A model generated the notes under the pieces. That model was not told the DNA's origin, did not search any database, and was given only the letters and a program-made list of their open reading frames with translations. This document shows, piece after piece, positions 29,039 through 40,935 of a stretch of DNA of 64,000 nt (positions are counted from its first letter, which is position 1; the number at the start of each line of letters is the position of its first letter). Source of the stretch: RHKX01 sp963820055 (GTDB lineage Bacteria > Actinomycetota > Thermoleophilia > Solirubrobacterales > 70-9); contig CAWFYJ010000004.1 in NCBI GenBank assembly GCA_963820055.1, forward strand, positions 372,001-436,000, read 5' to 3'. The translations under genes and the position numbers were made by a program.

Positions 29039-31285
29039 ATGAATGCCGAGAAGCTCGAGCTGAACGTGGAGGGCATGACCTGCGCCTCGTGCGCGAACCG
29101 GGTCGAGAGGAAGCTCAACGAGCTCGACGGCGTGGAGGCGACGGTCAACTTCGCGACCGAGCGGGCAGCGGTCAGCTTCGCGCCGGGGGCCGTCCAAACC
29201 GACGAGCTCGTCGGCGCGGTCGAGGCCGCCGGCTACTCGGCGGCGCTCTCGCCCGCCCGGGGAGGCGCGTCCTCGACAGAGCCCGCCGAGGACGCCAAGG
29301 AGGCGGAGCTGCGCGAGCTGCGGACGCGCCTCCGCGTCGCGATCGCGCTGTCGGTGCCGATCGCCCTGATCGCGATGATCCCGCCGCTCCAGTTCGACTA
29401 CTGGCAGTGGCTGAGCCTCGTGCTCGCGACCCCCGTCGTCTTCTGGTGCGGATGGCCGTTCCATCAGGTCGCCTGGCGCAACCTGCGCCACGGCACCGCC
29501 TCGATGGACACGCTGATCTCGCTCGGGACGCTCGCCGCCTGGACGTGGTCGGTGGTCGCCCTCTTCTTCCTCGACGCCGGTGAGCCCGGCATGCGGATGA
29601 CCTTCACGTTGATCCCCGAGCAGGGGGCCGGGTCGTCGGAGGTGTACTTCGAGGTCGCGGCGATCGTGACCACGTTCATCCTCGCCGGCCGCTACTTCGA
29701 GGCGAAGGCCAAGCGCCGTGCCGGTGCGGCACTCGAGGCGCTACTCGAGCTCGGCGCCAAGGACGTCGCCGTACTCGACGCCGACGGCACCGAGCGCCGC
29801 GTGCCGAGCGACCAGCTCGCGGTCGGCGACCGCTTCGTCGTCCGGCCCGGCGAGAAGCTCGCAACCGACGGCGTCGTCGAGGAGGGGCGCTCGGCGGTCG
29901 ATGCGTCGCTGCTCACCGGCGAGTCGGTCCCGGTCGAGGTCGCGCCCGGCGACGAGGTGACCGGTGCGACCGTGAACGCCGGCGGACGCCTGGTCGTCCG
30001 CGCGACGCGCGTCGGCGCCGACACGGCCCTCGCGCAGATCGCCCGCCTCGTCACCGAGGCGCAGACCGGCAAGGCGCCCGTTCAGCGGCTCGCCGACCGC
30101 GTCTCCGCAGTGTTCGTGCCGATCGTGATCGCCCTCGCGGTCGCGACGCTCGGCTTCTGGCTCCTCAGCGGCGAGGGGGCCACCTACGCACTGACGGCAG
30201 CGGTGGCCGTGCTGATCGTCGCCTGTCCCTGCGCCCTCGGCCTCGCGACGCCGACCGCCCTGCTCGTCGGGACCGGCCGCGGCGCTCAGCTCGGCCTGCT
30301 CATCAAGGGCCCCGAGGTCCTCGAATCGACCCGCCGCGTGGACACGATCGTCCTCGACAAAACGGGCACCGTCACGAGCGGCGAGATGAGCGTCAGCCGG
30401 ATCGCCACCGGCGCCGGGACGGCCGAGAACGAGGCACTGCGACTCGTCGGCGCGCTCGAGAGCGGCTCCGAGCACCCGATCGCGCGCGCCGTCGCTGCGG
30501 CGGCGGCCGCCGCCGCGGACGGGCCCCTCCCCGGCCCCGAGGGCTTCGCGAACGTCGAGGGCCTCGGCGTCCAGGGCCTCGTCGACGGTCGCCATGTGAT
30601 CGCCGGGCGCCCGCGCCTGCTCGCCGACCGCGGGCTCGATATGCCGGACTACCTCGCGGCCGCCCTCGACGCTGCCGCCGAGGACGGCGAGACCGCGGTC
30701 GCCGCCGGATGGGACGGCAGCGTCCGGGTCGTCATCGCCGTCGCCGACACGGTCAAGCCGACCTCGGCCGAGGCGGTCGCGCGGCTGCGCGATCTCGGGC
30801 TGCGACCGATCCTGCTGACCGGGGACAACCGGCAGACGGCCGAGGCGGTCGCCGCGAAGGTCGGGATCGACGAGGTGATCGCCGAGGTGCTGCCGGAGGA
30901 AAAGTCGGCGGTCGTCGAGCGCCTCCAGGCCGAGGGCCGGACGGTCGCGATGGTCGGCGACGGCGTCAACGACGCCCCCGCCCTCGCCCGGGCCGACCTC
31001 GGCCTCGCGATCGGGACCGGCACCGACGTCGCTATCGAGGCGTCGGATCTGACCCTCGTCTCCGGCGACCTGCGTGCTGCCGGCGACGCGATCCGCCTCT
31101 CGCGGCGGACGCTCGCGACGATCAAGGGCAACCTGTTCTGGGCCTTCGCCTACAACGTGGCGGCGCTGCCGCTGGCGATGAGCGGCTTCCTGAACCCGCT
31201 GATCGCGGCCGCGGCGATGGCGATGTCGAGCATCTTCGTCGTCAGCAACTCGCTGCGGCTGCGGCGCTTCCGGCCCGAGCGCTGA
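29039..31285 (+). CDS. copA: Copper-exporting P1B-type ATPase
   Basis: 748 residues. It has one N-terminal heavy-metal domain with GMTCASC (residues 12-18), eight expected membrane helices and the transport motif CPC near residue 396. The phosphorylation site DKTGT is near 440, the SEHPIA motif near 478, and MVGDGVNDAPAL follows in the hinge. CPC with a single GMTCASC domain is the Cu(I) export pattern. I chose the ATG at 29039 because GGAG lies five bases before it; GTG at 29033 is possible. A CsoR-like site just upstream supports copper induction. Confidence 0.93.
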   Translation: MNAEKLELNVEGMTCASCANRVERKLNELDGVEATVNFATERAAVSFAPGAVQTDELVGAVEAAGYSAALSPARGGASSTEPAEDAKEAELRELRTRLRVAIALSVPIALIAMIPPLQFDYWQWLSLVLATPVVFWCGWPFHQVAWRNLRHGTASMDTLISLGTLAAWTWSVVALFFLDAGEPGMRMTFTLIPEQGAGSSEVYFEVAAIVTTFILAGRYFEAKAKRRAGAALEALLELGAKDVAVLDADGTERRVPSDQLAVGDRFVVRPGEKLATDGVVEEGRSAVDASLLTGESVPVEVAPGDEVTGATVNAGGRLVVRATRVGADTALAQIARLVTEAQTGKAPVQRLADRVSAVFVPIVIALAVATLGFWLLSGEGATYALTAAVAVLIVACPCALGLATPTALLVGTGRGAQLGLLIKGPEVLESTRRVDTIVLDKTGTVTSGEMSVSRIATGAGTAENEALRLVGALESGSEHPIARAVAAAAAAAADGPLPGPEGFANVEGLGVQGLVDGRHVIAGRPRLLADRGLDMPDYLAAALDAAAEDGETAVAAGWDGSVRVVIAVADTVKPTSAEAVARLRDLGLRPILLTGDNRQTAEAVAAKVGIDEVIAEVLPEEKSAVVERLQAEGRTVAMVGDGVNDAPALARADLGLAIGTGTDVAIEASDLTLVSGDLRAAGDAIRLSRRTLATIKGNLFWAFAYNVAALPLAMSGFLNPLIAAAAMAMSSIFVVSNSLRLRRFRPER

Positions 31286-31296
31286 GCGCCCCGAAA

Positions 31297-31310
31297 GGCC
31301 TCGCGAGGCC
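31297..31310 (+). terminator. Weak hairpin after copA
   Basis: GGCCTCG/CGAGGCC, a 7-bp palindrome 11 bases after the copA stop and 74 before the peroxiredoxin gene. It has no loop-out bases or T run, so termination is only possible. Confidence 0.3.
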
Positions 31311-31383
31311 AATTACCTGAAATCGGGTCCGGATTTGAAGGTTTGGATAACCTCCGTGTACCTGCGATGACAAGGAGCAAGAC

Positions 31384-32049
31384 ATGAGCTTGAAAATCGG
31401 CGATACCGCCCCCGACTTCGAGGCCGACACCACCGAGGGCCCGATCAGCTTCCACGACTGGATCGGCGACTCCTGGGCGGTGCTGTTCTCGCACCCGAAG
31501 GACTTCACCCCCATCTGCACCACCGAGCTCGGCTACATGGCCTCGATCAAGCCCTCGTTCGACGAGCGCGGCGTCAAGATCCTCGGCCTCTCGGTCGATC
31601 CGCTCGGCAAGCACGAGGAGTGGGCCGCCGACATCGAGCGGACCCAGGGCACGGCACCGAACTACCCGATCGTCGCCGACCCGGAGTTCAAGGTCGCGAA
31701 GGCCTACGACATGCTGCCGGCCGACGTCGAGGGCGACCCGGGCGACCGGACCCCGGCCGACAACCAGACGGTCCGCAACGTGTTCGTGATCGGCCCGGAC
31801 AAGAAGATCAAGCTGATCCTGATCTACCCGATGACCGCCGGGCGGAACTTCGACGAGGTGCTCCGGGTCATCGACTCGCTGCAGCTCACCGCCAAGCACA
31901 AGGTCGCGACGCCGGCGCAGTGGCAGCAGGGCGACGACGTGATCATCGCCGGCTCCGTCTCCGACGACGAGGCCCGCGAGACCTACCCGGACGGCTGGGA
32001 GTCCCCCGCCCCCTACATCCGGATCGTGCCCCAGCCCGACAGGAGCTGA
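31384..32049 (+). CDS. 1-Cys peroxiredoxin (Prx6 type)
   Basis: A 221-residue thiol peroxidase. The active site HPKDFTPICTTELGYM has the peroxidatic Cys near residue 45, with Thr two positions before it in PxxxTxxC. The long C-terminal domain (TAGRNFDEVLRVIDSLQL, then TPAQWQQGDDVII) marks the Prx6/1-Cys group rather than AhpC. A 5'-AAGGAG site precedes the ATG. It detoxifies peroxides in the cytosol, apt next to a copper exporter since Cu(I) drives peroxide chemistry, though linkage is only by position. Confidence 0.93.
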   Translation: MSLKIGDTAPDFEADTTEGPISFHDWIGDSWAVLFSHPKDFTPICTTELGYMASIKPSFDERGVKILGLSVDPLGKHEEWAADIERTQGTAPNYPIVADPEFKVAKAYDMLPADVEGDPGDRTPADNQTVRNVFVIGPDKKIKLILIYPMTAGRNFDEVLRVIDSLQLTAKHKVATPAQWQQGDDVIIAGSVSDDEARETYPDGWESPAPYIRIVPQPDRS

Positions 32050-32070
32050 ACGGGCGAGACACCGACTGCG

Positions 32071-32099
32071 ACGGGGCCGGCGATCGCCGGCCCCGTTTC
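32071..32099 (+). terminator. Strong palindromic terminator
   Basis: ACGGGGCCGGCGA is followed by its exact reverse complement (26 bases, 32071-32096) and TTT, 21 bases after the peroxiredoxin stop. Confidence 0.8.
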
Positions 32100-32126
32100 G
32101 TGTCGGGGTCGGACTAGGCTCCACCC

Positions 32127-33981
<1,855 letters not shown>

Positions 33982-34039
33982 GGGGGTTAGCCCGACGGCG
34001 ACCAAGGTCGTCTGGCGGAACCCGCGGGCGACGGCGAAC

Positions 34040-35644
34040 ATGGCCGGGATGACGAGTTCCCCCCTCCCCCGCCGCGTCCTCGCGCTCGCCGCCCTGGCCG
34101 TCGCGGCCCTGATCGTGCTCGCCGCGACGGCGACCGGTGCGAACACCGACCCGGTGGCCGCGCGCGCCGTGCCGGATCAGCCGAACGTCGTCGTGATCGT
34201 CACCGACGACCAGGACAGCTCGAGCTTCAACCGGAAGCTGATGCCGAAAACGTTCCGCCTCCTCCGCGGCGGCAGCAAGCTGACGAACTTCACGATCGCG
34301 ACGCCGCTCTGCTGCCCCTCGCGGGCGGCCCAGCTGACCGGCCAATACGGCCACAACAACGGCGTCCTGTCCAACGGCCCCGGCTACCAGGCGCTGCACG
34401 ATCCGCAGAACGTCCTCCCCGCCTGGCTGCGCCGGGCGGGCTACGAGACGATCCACGTCGGCCGCTTCCTGAACGGCTACAAGCGCGGCGACGCAGGCCC
34501 GGCCGCGCCGGCGCCCGGGTGGGACCACTGGCTCAACCTGATCCACCTCCATTACCGCGACTACGACCTGTCGATCGACGGCCAGCGCGTCACCGTCAGC
34601 GGCGACGGGCCTGGGAAGTACGCGACCCGCGACCTCCACCGGCGCACGAGCGCCCTGCTCCGCACGCTCAACCCGGACCGGCCCTTCTACCTCCAGTTCG
34701 ACGAGCTCGCCCCCCACAGCGACCACCTCGCCCGCGGCGTCTGCACCCGCAGCGCTCTGCCCGGCCCGCACGGCCTCACCGACATCCGCGGGCTGCCCGG
34801 CATCCACCTGCCGAAGAACCCGGCCGGCGAGGCCAACCTCTCCGACAAGCCCGCCTACATCAGAAGCCTGCCGAAGATCAGCGCCCACTCGCGGGACGAG
34901 ATCCAGAGGCGGATGCGGTGTCGCGCGGCGGCCATCAGGGAAGCGGACCGGGGGATCGGCAAGCTGATCGCAGATCTGCGCAACCGGGGCGAGCTGCGCG
35001 ACACCGCCTTTGTCTTCTATTCCGACAACGGCTTCTTCGACGGCCAGCACCGGATCGTCAAGTCGAAGGGGCTGCCCTACGAGGAGTCGATCCAGGTACC
35101 GGCGCTGATCAAGGTGCCGGCGCGATACCGGAGCGGCCCGGCGCCGAAGCGGATCGACCTGCCGACGTCGAACATCGACGTCGCACCGACGATCCTCGAC
35201 CTCGCCGGCGGCGAGCCGTGCGTCAGTGGCGGCGACTGCCGTCGCCTCGACGGGCGCTCGCTGCTCGACGCGATCGACGGGAGCGGCTCGTGGCCGCAGG
35301 ACCGGCCGATCCTGATCGAGGTGGACCAGAGCGGCAAGGTCGCCGGCGGCACGCTCGCCTGCACCTACACCGGGGTTCGCGCCGGCGAGCAGGTCTACGT
35401 CGACTACCAGAGCGTCGTCCGCCACTCGTCGCGACACTGCAAGAGCTCCCCGGCGCAGGAGCATTACCGGCTCGGCCGCGACCCGCACGAGCTCCACAAC
35501 CTCTGGCCGGCACGCAACGACGCCGACCGCGGCGAGCAGGCGCGTCTGCGCGCGCTGATGGACCGGCTCCGGCACTGCTCGGGCAACACGCACCTGCCCG
35601 CGCGGCTCAGCCCCGACGGCCCCGGGCCGAATCCCTGCGAGTGA
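34040..35644 (+). CDS. Secreted sulfatase
   Basis: A 534-residue type I sulfatase. A signal peptide or anchor (RVLALAALAVAALIVLAATATGA) precedes PNVVVIVTDDQDSS, which supplies the two metal-binding Asp. The catalytic Cys is in the CCPSR motif near residue 92, which needs conversion to formylglycine; TGQYGHNNGV follows as usual. FYSDNGFFDGQHR supplies further metal ligands. Such enzymes remove sulfate esters outside the membrane. The neighbouring GH31 enzyme makes a role in sulfated or sulfonated sugar breakdown possible. ATG at 34052 is an alternative start. Confidence 0.88.
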   Translation: MAGMTSSPLPRRVLALAALAVAALIVLAATATGANTDPVAARAVPDQPNVVVIVTDDQDSSSFNRKLMPKTFRLLRGGSKLTNFTIATPLCCPSRAAQLTGQYGHNNGVLSNGPGYQALHDPQNVLPAWLRRAGYETIHVGRFLNGYKRGDAGPAAPAPGWDHWLNLIHLHYRDYDLSIDGQRVTVSGDGPGKYATRDLHRRTSALLRTLNPDRPFYLQFDELAPHSDHLARGVCTRSALPGPHGLTDIRGLPGIHLPKNPAGEANLSDKPAYIRSLPKISAHSRDEIQRRMRCRAAAIREADRGIGKLIADLRNRGELRDTAFVFYSDNGFFDGQHRIVKSKGLPYEESIQVPALIKVPARYRSGPAPKRIDLPTSNIDVAPTILDLAGGEPCVSGGDCRRLDGRSLLDAIDGSGSWPQDRPILIEVDQSGKVAGGTLACTYTGVRAGEQVYVDYQSVVRHSSRHCKSSPAQEHYRLGRDPHELHNLWPARNDADRGEQARLRALMDRLRHCSGNTHLPARLSPDGPGPNPCE

Positions 35645-35647
35645 CGC

Positions 35648-36340
35648 CTAGCCGGTCAGCTCGGCGGGCTTGACGACGCCCTCGCTGAGCGCGGCCTCGG
35701 CGAGTGCGATCCGCTTGCGGTTCTGCGGCAGCTCCTCGAGCCCGAACTTCTCGAACAGCGCCCGTAGGTTCGACTTGACCGCCCCCACGCTCATGTAGAG
35801 CTCCTCGGCGATCGCCTGGTTGGAGGCGGGAGCCGCCGTGAAGGCGTGGTCGCCGCCGAGCGGCCGGCAGAGGGCGACGAGCACGCGCCGCTGGACCTCG
35901 CCGAGCGCCGGCGTCCTCCCCGCCCCGCCGGGCGCCGCTCGCGTCTCGGAGGGATCGGGTGCCGAGGCCGGCTCGCGGTAGAGGACCCCGGTCTCGCCGA
36001 TCCCGATCAGGTCGCGGTCGCGGAGCCGCCGCCGCGCGTGGAGGCGCTCGCCGTCGACATAGGTCCCGTTCCGCGAGAGGCCGTCGTCGGCCAGCACCCA
36101 CGAGCTGCCGACCCGGACCAGCTCCGCATGGAGGCGCGAGACGGCCTCGTCGCCCTCGATCCGCACGTCGGCGGCCTCTTCGCGGCCGATCACGGCGCGC
36201 TCGCGGCCGGCGAGCGCGAACAGCCGCTGCTCGCCGCCCGGTTCGCGGTAGACGAGGAAGGGCTCGCCGTCCCGCTCGAGCTCGATCTGCCGCTTCAGCT
36301 CCGTGGCCGACTGGTCGGCGGTTGGGATGCGATGGGGCAT
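35648..36340 (-). CDS. FHA-domain protein with C-terminal winged-helix-like region
   Basis: About 230 residues. Residues ~45-125 form a forkhead-associated domain, which binds phospho-threonine: VIGREEAADVRI, SRLHAELV and LSRNGTYVDGERL carry its conserved Arg, Ser-x-x-His and Asn-Gly. The C-terminal ~75 residues (EVQRRVLVALCRPLGG, NQAIAEELYMSVGAVKSNLRALFEKFG) look like a LuxR-type helix-turn-helix. It may link Ser/Thr kinase signalling, such as the kinase at 32.1 kb, to transcription; that is inference. GTG at 36373 is an alternative start. Confidence 0.82.
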   Translation of the reverse strand: MPHRIPTADQSATELKRQIELERDGEPFLVYREPGGEQRLFALAGRERAVIGREEAADVRIEGDEAVSRLHAELVRVGSSWVLADDGLSRNGTYVDGERLHARRRLRDRDLIGIGETGVLYREPASAPDPSETRAAPGGAGRTPALGEVQRRVLVALCRPLGGDHAFTAAPASNQAIAEELYMSVGAVKSNLRALFEKFGLEELPQNRKRIALAEAALSEGVVKPAELTG

Positions 36341-36393
36341 CGGGGCAAGGGTAATCGGCGCCTGGGACCTCACGTCCTTCTAGGCTTTCGCCG

Positions 36394-38650
36394 ATGCCGG
36401 CCGGAGCGACGCTGCGAGTCTCGGTCGCCACGGTCGCGGCCTTCGCCGTGCTGCTCGCGATCGCGGCCTCGGCCTCGGCTCAGACGACTACGACGCGGAT
36501 CGCGTCCGACGGCGCCGGCATCGGGGTGCCCGGTGCCTCGGCGAATATCCGCTTCGACCCGTTCCGGATCAGCTTCGCCGACGGATCCGGCCGGACGATG
36601 CTGCGACAGCTCTCCGGCCGCGACGGGGCGACGAAGGTCGTCCCGCCGGTGCCGCGCTCGCAGTTCGGCGTACCGGGACCGCCGCCCCCGACCCTGTATG
36701 CGCCGTTTTCCTTCCTCGTCGGCGACGTGACGATCGACCAGTACCCGTCCTTTCAGTGGAACGGCAACCTGCAGACGGTCACCGAGGGCGGCACCGAGTA
36801 CGGCGCCGTCGCGGTCGAGCGAGCCACCGACCACGGCGCGGGCCTGCGCCTGATCGTGTCGACGAGCGATCCGAGCGGGCGGCGCCTGATCGTCGATGTC
36901 CAGCCCGGACCCGGACACGGCACGATCGAGATCTCGGCCCGGCCCGACGAGCCCGCCGGCGTCGCCGCGATCGGCGACTCGTTCGAGTCGCCGGAGGGCG
37001 AGGCGTTCCGCGGGTTCGGCGGGCGCCACGACTCGCTCGATCAGGCCGGCTCGGAGTTCTACAACTGGACCCAGCAGGAGAACCTCAGCGCGCCCGGCCT
37101 CGGCGGTCCGGCGCCGCCCGGCGTCGATCCCGACACATATCTGTTCCCGAACGGCGAGCATGCCGCCTATTACGTCCAGTCCTCGTTCGTGTCCCCGGAC
37201 CGCTACGGGTTCCTGCTCGACCGCGACGAGCTCTCCGACTGGCGGCTCGGCTCCGACCGCTCCGACGCCTGGCAGGTGCAGTCCGCCTCATCCCGCCTCG
37301 ACTACGTCGTCGCCCCCGGATCCTCGCGCAGCGGCGATCAAGCGGCTGACCGCGATCTCGGGTCGCCATCGCGTGCCGCCGCGCTGGGCGATCGGTCCCG
37401 CCCTCGACCGGCTCGTCCAGTTCCCCGACCAGCCGGCCGACGAGTACGAGGCGGCGGTCCGCAGCGACCTCCGCGAGCTGCGCGCGAACGACGTCGACAT
37501 CGACGCCTACCGGATCGAGGGGTGGCAGTACCTGCCGCGGCCGTTCCTGAAGGACGTGATCGCGAAGCTCCGCAACCGCGGGATCAGGCCGGTCTTCTAT
37601 TTCCGGGCCTTCGTCGGCAAGGACGAGATCGGGACCGACGACCCCGCGGCCTTCGACGAAGCGATCGCGAAGGGCTACGTCGCGACGCGGGCCGACGGCG
37701 AGCCGTACGTCTTCAACTCCAACTTCAACGCCCCCGCCGCCCAGATCGACTTCACCGACCCGGCGGCCGTGAAGTGGTGGAAGAGCCGGATCCGCGCGGC
37801 GCTCAAGCTCGGCGCCGAGGGCTTCATGCAGGACTTCGGGGAGCAGGTACAGGTCGGCATGCACTTCGACGACGGCTCGACCGGCGCGACGATGCACAAC
37901 CGGCTCACCGTCCTCTTCCACCGGGCGACCTGGCAGGCCGTCCACGCCTTCGAGAAGCGCCACCCGCGCCGCCACATCTACTACTTCACCCGCAGCGGCT
38001 ACACGGGGACCCCGGGGGCAGCCCGCTGGGAGTTCGCGAACTTCCCCGGCGACGAGACGACCGACTGGAGCCGCTCGGCCGGCCTCGCCTCGCAGACGAC
38101 CGACATGCTCAATCGCGGAATCGGCGGCGCCTACGGGTTCACGACCGACATCGGCGGCTTCTTCGACATCCCGTACGGTGCGACCGACCGGGAGCTGTTC
38201 ATCCGCTGGGCGCAGTGGGCGGCGCTTTCGCCGATGTTCCGGATCCACGGCTCGGTCGCCGCCGGCACCCACACCCCGTGGTCCTACGACGCCGAGACGC
38301 TGCGCATCTACAAGCGGCTCTCGCGCCTGCACGAACGGGCGGAGCCGCTGATCATGCGGCTCTGGAAGAACGCGCACGAGACCGGCATCCCGATCGCCCG
38401 GCCGCTCTGGCTGCAGTACCCCGGCGATCCGCGCGCGGCCGCCCAGGATCAGGAGTGGATGCTCGGCGACGACGTGCTCGTCGCGCCCGTGGTCGAGGAG
38501 GGGGCGCGCTCGCGCACCGTCTACTTCCCTCGCGGGTGCTGGGAGTCCCGCGGCGGCGAGACGTTCCGCGGCCCGGGCGCGGTCCGCGTGCAGGCGCCGC
38601 TCGGCCGCCTCCCCTGGTTCACGCACTGCGGCACCGATCCGCTCAACTGA
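36394..38650 (+). pseudogene. Secreted GH31 alpha-glycosidase, sulfoquinovosidase-like, frameshifted
   Basis: About 751 residues across two frames. The first part has a signal peptide (VSVATVAAFAVLLAIAASASAQ) and the GH31 N-terminal sandwich with GFGGRHDSLDQ. The second has the (beta/alpha)8 barrel: nucleophile Asp in FMQDFGEQV, MHNRLTVLFHRATWQ, YFTRSGYTGTPG, WSRSAGLASQ and DIGGFFD. The DFGE, MHNR, RxGYTG, DWSR and DIGG set matches YihQ-type sulfoquinovosidases. The frame changes at a run of five C (37313-37317). Removing one C joins ...VVAPDPRAAAIKRL... smoothly, so a one-base error or a recent mutation is likely. Confidence 0.85.
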
Positions 38651-38693
38651 GAGCCAGCCGCGTCGGTCGGTGCTCATCGGGTAGAAAACAGCC

Positions 38694-39344
38694 ATGCGCG
38701 TCGTCATCGCCGGAGGCCACGGAAAGATCGCCATGGAGCTGACCCGGCTCCTCGACGAGCGCGGCGACCTCGTCCGCTCGCTGATCCGCAACCCCGACCA
38801 CGCCGAGGAGGTCCGCGACGCGGGCGCCCTCGAGGCGATCGTCTGCGACCTCGAGGAGGCACACGACGACCGCGTCGCCGAGGCGGTCGGCGAGGCCGAC
38901 GTGATCGTCTTCGCCGCCGGCGCCGGGCCGAACAGCGGACCCGAGCGCAAGGAATCGGTGGACTACGGCGGCGTCGTCAAGCTGATCGAGGCCGCCTCCC
39001 ACAACGACATCGGCCGGTTCGTCCTGATCAGCTCGATGGGCGCCGACGCCGAGCACGAGGGCGATGAGACCTTCGACGTCTACCTCCGCGCCAAGGGCAA
39101 GGCCGACGACGCGGTCCGGGCGAGCGGGCTCGACTACCTGATCCTGAAGCCGGGGATGCTGACCGACGACCCCCCGACCGGGATGGTCGAGGCGGGCGAG
39201 TCGGTCGAGCGCGGCGAGATCCCGCGCGCCGACGTCGCCGCTGTGATCGCGACGCTGCTCCGCGATGGCACTCCGGCGCGGACACTCGAGGTCGTCGGCG
39301 GGCGGACGCCGATCGAGGGACTCGCCGCGCGCCTGCCCGGCTAG
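38694..39344 (+). CDS. NAD(P)-binding SDR-like protein (NmrA/YwnB type)
   Basis: 216 residues with an N-terminal Rossmann loop of the atypical SDR form (VIAGGHGKIAMELTRLL). It also has VCDLEEAHDD and VIVFAAGAGP, and ends in a region like YwnB/NAD(P)H-binding proteins (DYLILKPGMLTDD). Enzyme activity is not predictable; homologues are flavin reductases, redox sensors or ubiquinone-related. It converges with ctaA, sharing a CTAG as the stop for both. Confidence 0.85.
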   Translation: MRVVIAGGHGKIAMELTRLLDERGDLVRSLIRNPDHAEEVRDAGALEAIVCDLEEAHDDRVAEAVGEADVIVFAAGAGPNSGPERKESVDYGGVVKLIEAASHNDIGRFVLISSMGADAEHEGDETFDVYLRAKGKADDAVRASGLDYLILKPGMLTDDPPTGMVEAGESVERGEIPRADVAAVIATLLRDGTPARTLEVVGGRTPIEGLAARLPG

Positions 39345-40324
39345 GCGGAGGAGCCGAGCGGCTTCCGCTGCTCGGGCTGCTCCGGTTGCCTCGCCCGGGC
39401 CGTCTCCGGCCGCGGCTCGAGGCGTCCGGCGGCCGCGACCGTCCAGAGCATCGTCAACCAGGTCGCCGTGGCGACGGCGATGTGGACCCAGACGAGCCCG
39501 GCCGGCAGCTTCAGCCACCACTGGACGCCGCCGATCACGGCCTGGAGGGCGATCAGCCCGATCATCAGCGTCAATGGGCGGAGCGCCCGGCGGTCGCCAC
39601 CCCGGCGGATCAGGATGAACCAGACCGCGATGGCCGAGATGCCGAAGATCGCCGCCATGATCGAGTGACGCTCGACGACCCACTGCAGGGTGTCGACCCC
39701 CTTGAAGTCGAAGCGCTGGACGAGCTCGCCCTCGTGGTCGCCGGGGTGCGGGCCGGAGGCGGTCGTGATCGTCCCGGCGAGGATCGTCAGCTGCCCGATC
39801 GGGATCAGCGCCCGGACGGCCCAGACGCCGAGGCGGTCGGTCGAGCGGCGGCGCTCGTCGGGCTCGTAGCGGGAGCACCACATCAGCGCAAAGGCCGCGT
39901 CCAGCAGCCCCATCGAGAGGATGAAGTGGAGCATCACCAGGCCCGGGGCCAGGTGGTGCTCGACGACGAGGGCGCCCAGGGCCGCCTGAGCGATGACGCC
40001 GAGCGGCAGCAGCGCCCCGAACAGCGCCAGGTGCCAGCGGTACGGACGACGGCGGAAGGCGAGCACGCAGGCGGCGATGACCATGATCCCGACGAAGCCG
40101 GTGAAGATCCGGTTCCCGTACTCGATGAAGGCGTTCAGATCGGCCGGCGGAACGGTGCGGCCGTAACACTTGGGCCAGTCCGGGCAGCCGAGCCCGGAGG
40201 CCGTGAGCCGGACCGCCGCTCCGGTCAGGACGATCGCCGCCAGCGAGCCGAGCGCGACCGCCGCGACGACGAAGTACGCCTCCCGGGAGATCGTGAAGCC
40301 CTTGATTGCCTTGAGGCGACTCAT
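39341..40324 (-). CDS. ctaA: Heme A synthase
   Basis: A 327-residue eight-helix membrane protein of the CtaA/Cox15 family, which oxidises the methyl of heme O to make heme A for aa3-type cytochrome oxidase. It has CPDWPKCYG in the first external loop (Cys pair), the conserved EYGNRIFTG, VVEHHLAPGLVMLHF and VVERHSIMAAIF, which supply heme-ligand His and the catalytic Glu. The C-terminal tail is Arg/Pro/Gln-rich. The 236 bases upstream, to the next gene, contain no feature I can name. Confidence 0.93.
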   Translation of the reverse strand: MSRLKAIKGFTISREAYFVVAAVALGSLAAIVLTGAAVRLTASGLGCPDWPKCYGRTVPPADLNAFIEYGNRIFTGFVGIMVIAACVLAFRRRPYRWHLALFGALLPLGVIAQAALGALVVEHHLAPGLVMLHFILSMGLLDAAFALMWCSRYEPDERRRSTDRLGVWAVRALIPIGQLTILAGTITTASGPHPGDHEGELVQRFDFKGVDTLQWVVERHSIMAAIFGISAIAVWFILIRRGGDRRALRPLTLMIGLIALQAVIGGVQWWLKLPAGLVWVHIAVATATWLTMLWTVAAAGRLEPRPETARARQPEQPEQRKPLGSSA

Positions 40325-40560
40325 GACGGCACGCCACGGTACCGAGCCGCGCCCGCCGGCCGCCTCAGCAGAAACCCCTCAACCGGGGTGGAACGCGGGT
40401 GTGGCCTGCCGAGCGAACGCCACCGGAGCCGGGCGTGGCTTTGGCTGAGAGGGGGTTCCGGGCGGCGGAAGCGAGAAACCCTCATATATGAGGGAAAGTC
40501 GCCTCAGCAGGGGCGCGGGCCTCGATCCCCCCTCACTGCCAAAGGCCAGTGAACCGTTGC

Positions 40561-40935
40561 CTAGTTGCCCGAGCCGCCGGAGCTCGAGCCGCCGCCGGGC
40601 GCGCTCTGGGCCCCGGGGGGCTGCGGCACGGCGCCGTCGGGCAGCTCGCCGCCGTACGGCATCTGTCCGGGAGCGGGAGCGCCGTCGGGCATCCCGCCGG
40701 AGCGGCCGTAACCCTCGCCCATCTGCGGCGGTGCGGCGCCGGACATGCCCGGCGGGAAGCCGCCGTCGGGTCCGTCGCCCTCGCCGCCCGCCACGAAGGC
40801 GAGGGCGATCGCCAGGGCGACGATCGTCGCGACGGCAGCGACGGCGGCGCCGATGGCCCAGGACCGGCGGACCGTAACGGTCGCGGGAAAAGGCTCGGAG
40901 GCGGGCAGGTGTTCGGTGGCTGCCTCGGTTGTCAT
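40561..40935 (-). CDS. Single-pass membrane protein with Gly/Pro/Met-rich tail
   Basis: 124 residues: a short cytosolic start, one membrane helix (AIGAAVAAVATIVALAIALAFVAG), then a ~75-residue outside tail rich in Gly, Pro, Met and Ser (GGFPPGMSGAAPPQMGEGYG). It starts at ATG 40935 behind AGGAGACC. No family recognised; the Met/Gly tail recalls metal-binding or wall-spanning linkers, but that is a guess. Confidence 0.6.
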   Translation of the reverse strand: MTTEAATEHLPASEPFPATVTVRRSWAIGAAVAAVATIVALAIALAFVAGGEGDGPDGGFPPGMSGAAPPQMGEGYGRSGGMPDGAPAPGQMPYGGELPDGAVPQPPGAQSAPGGGSSSGGSGN

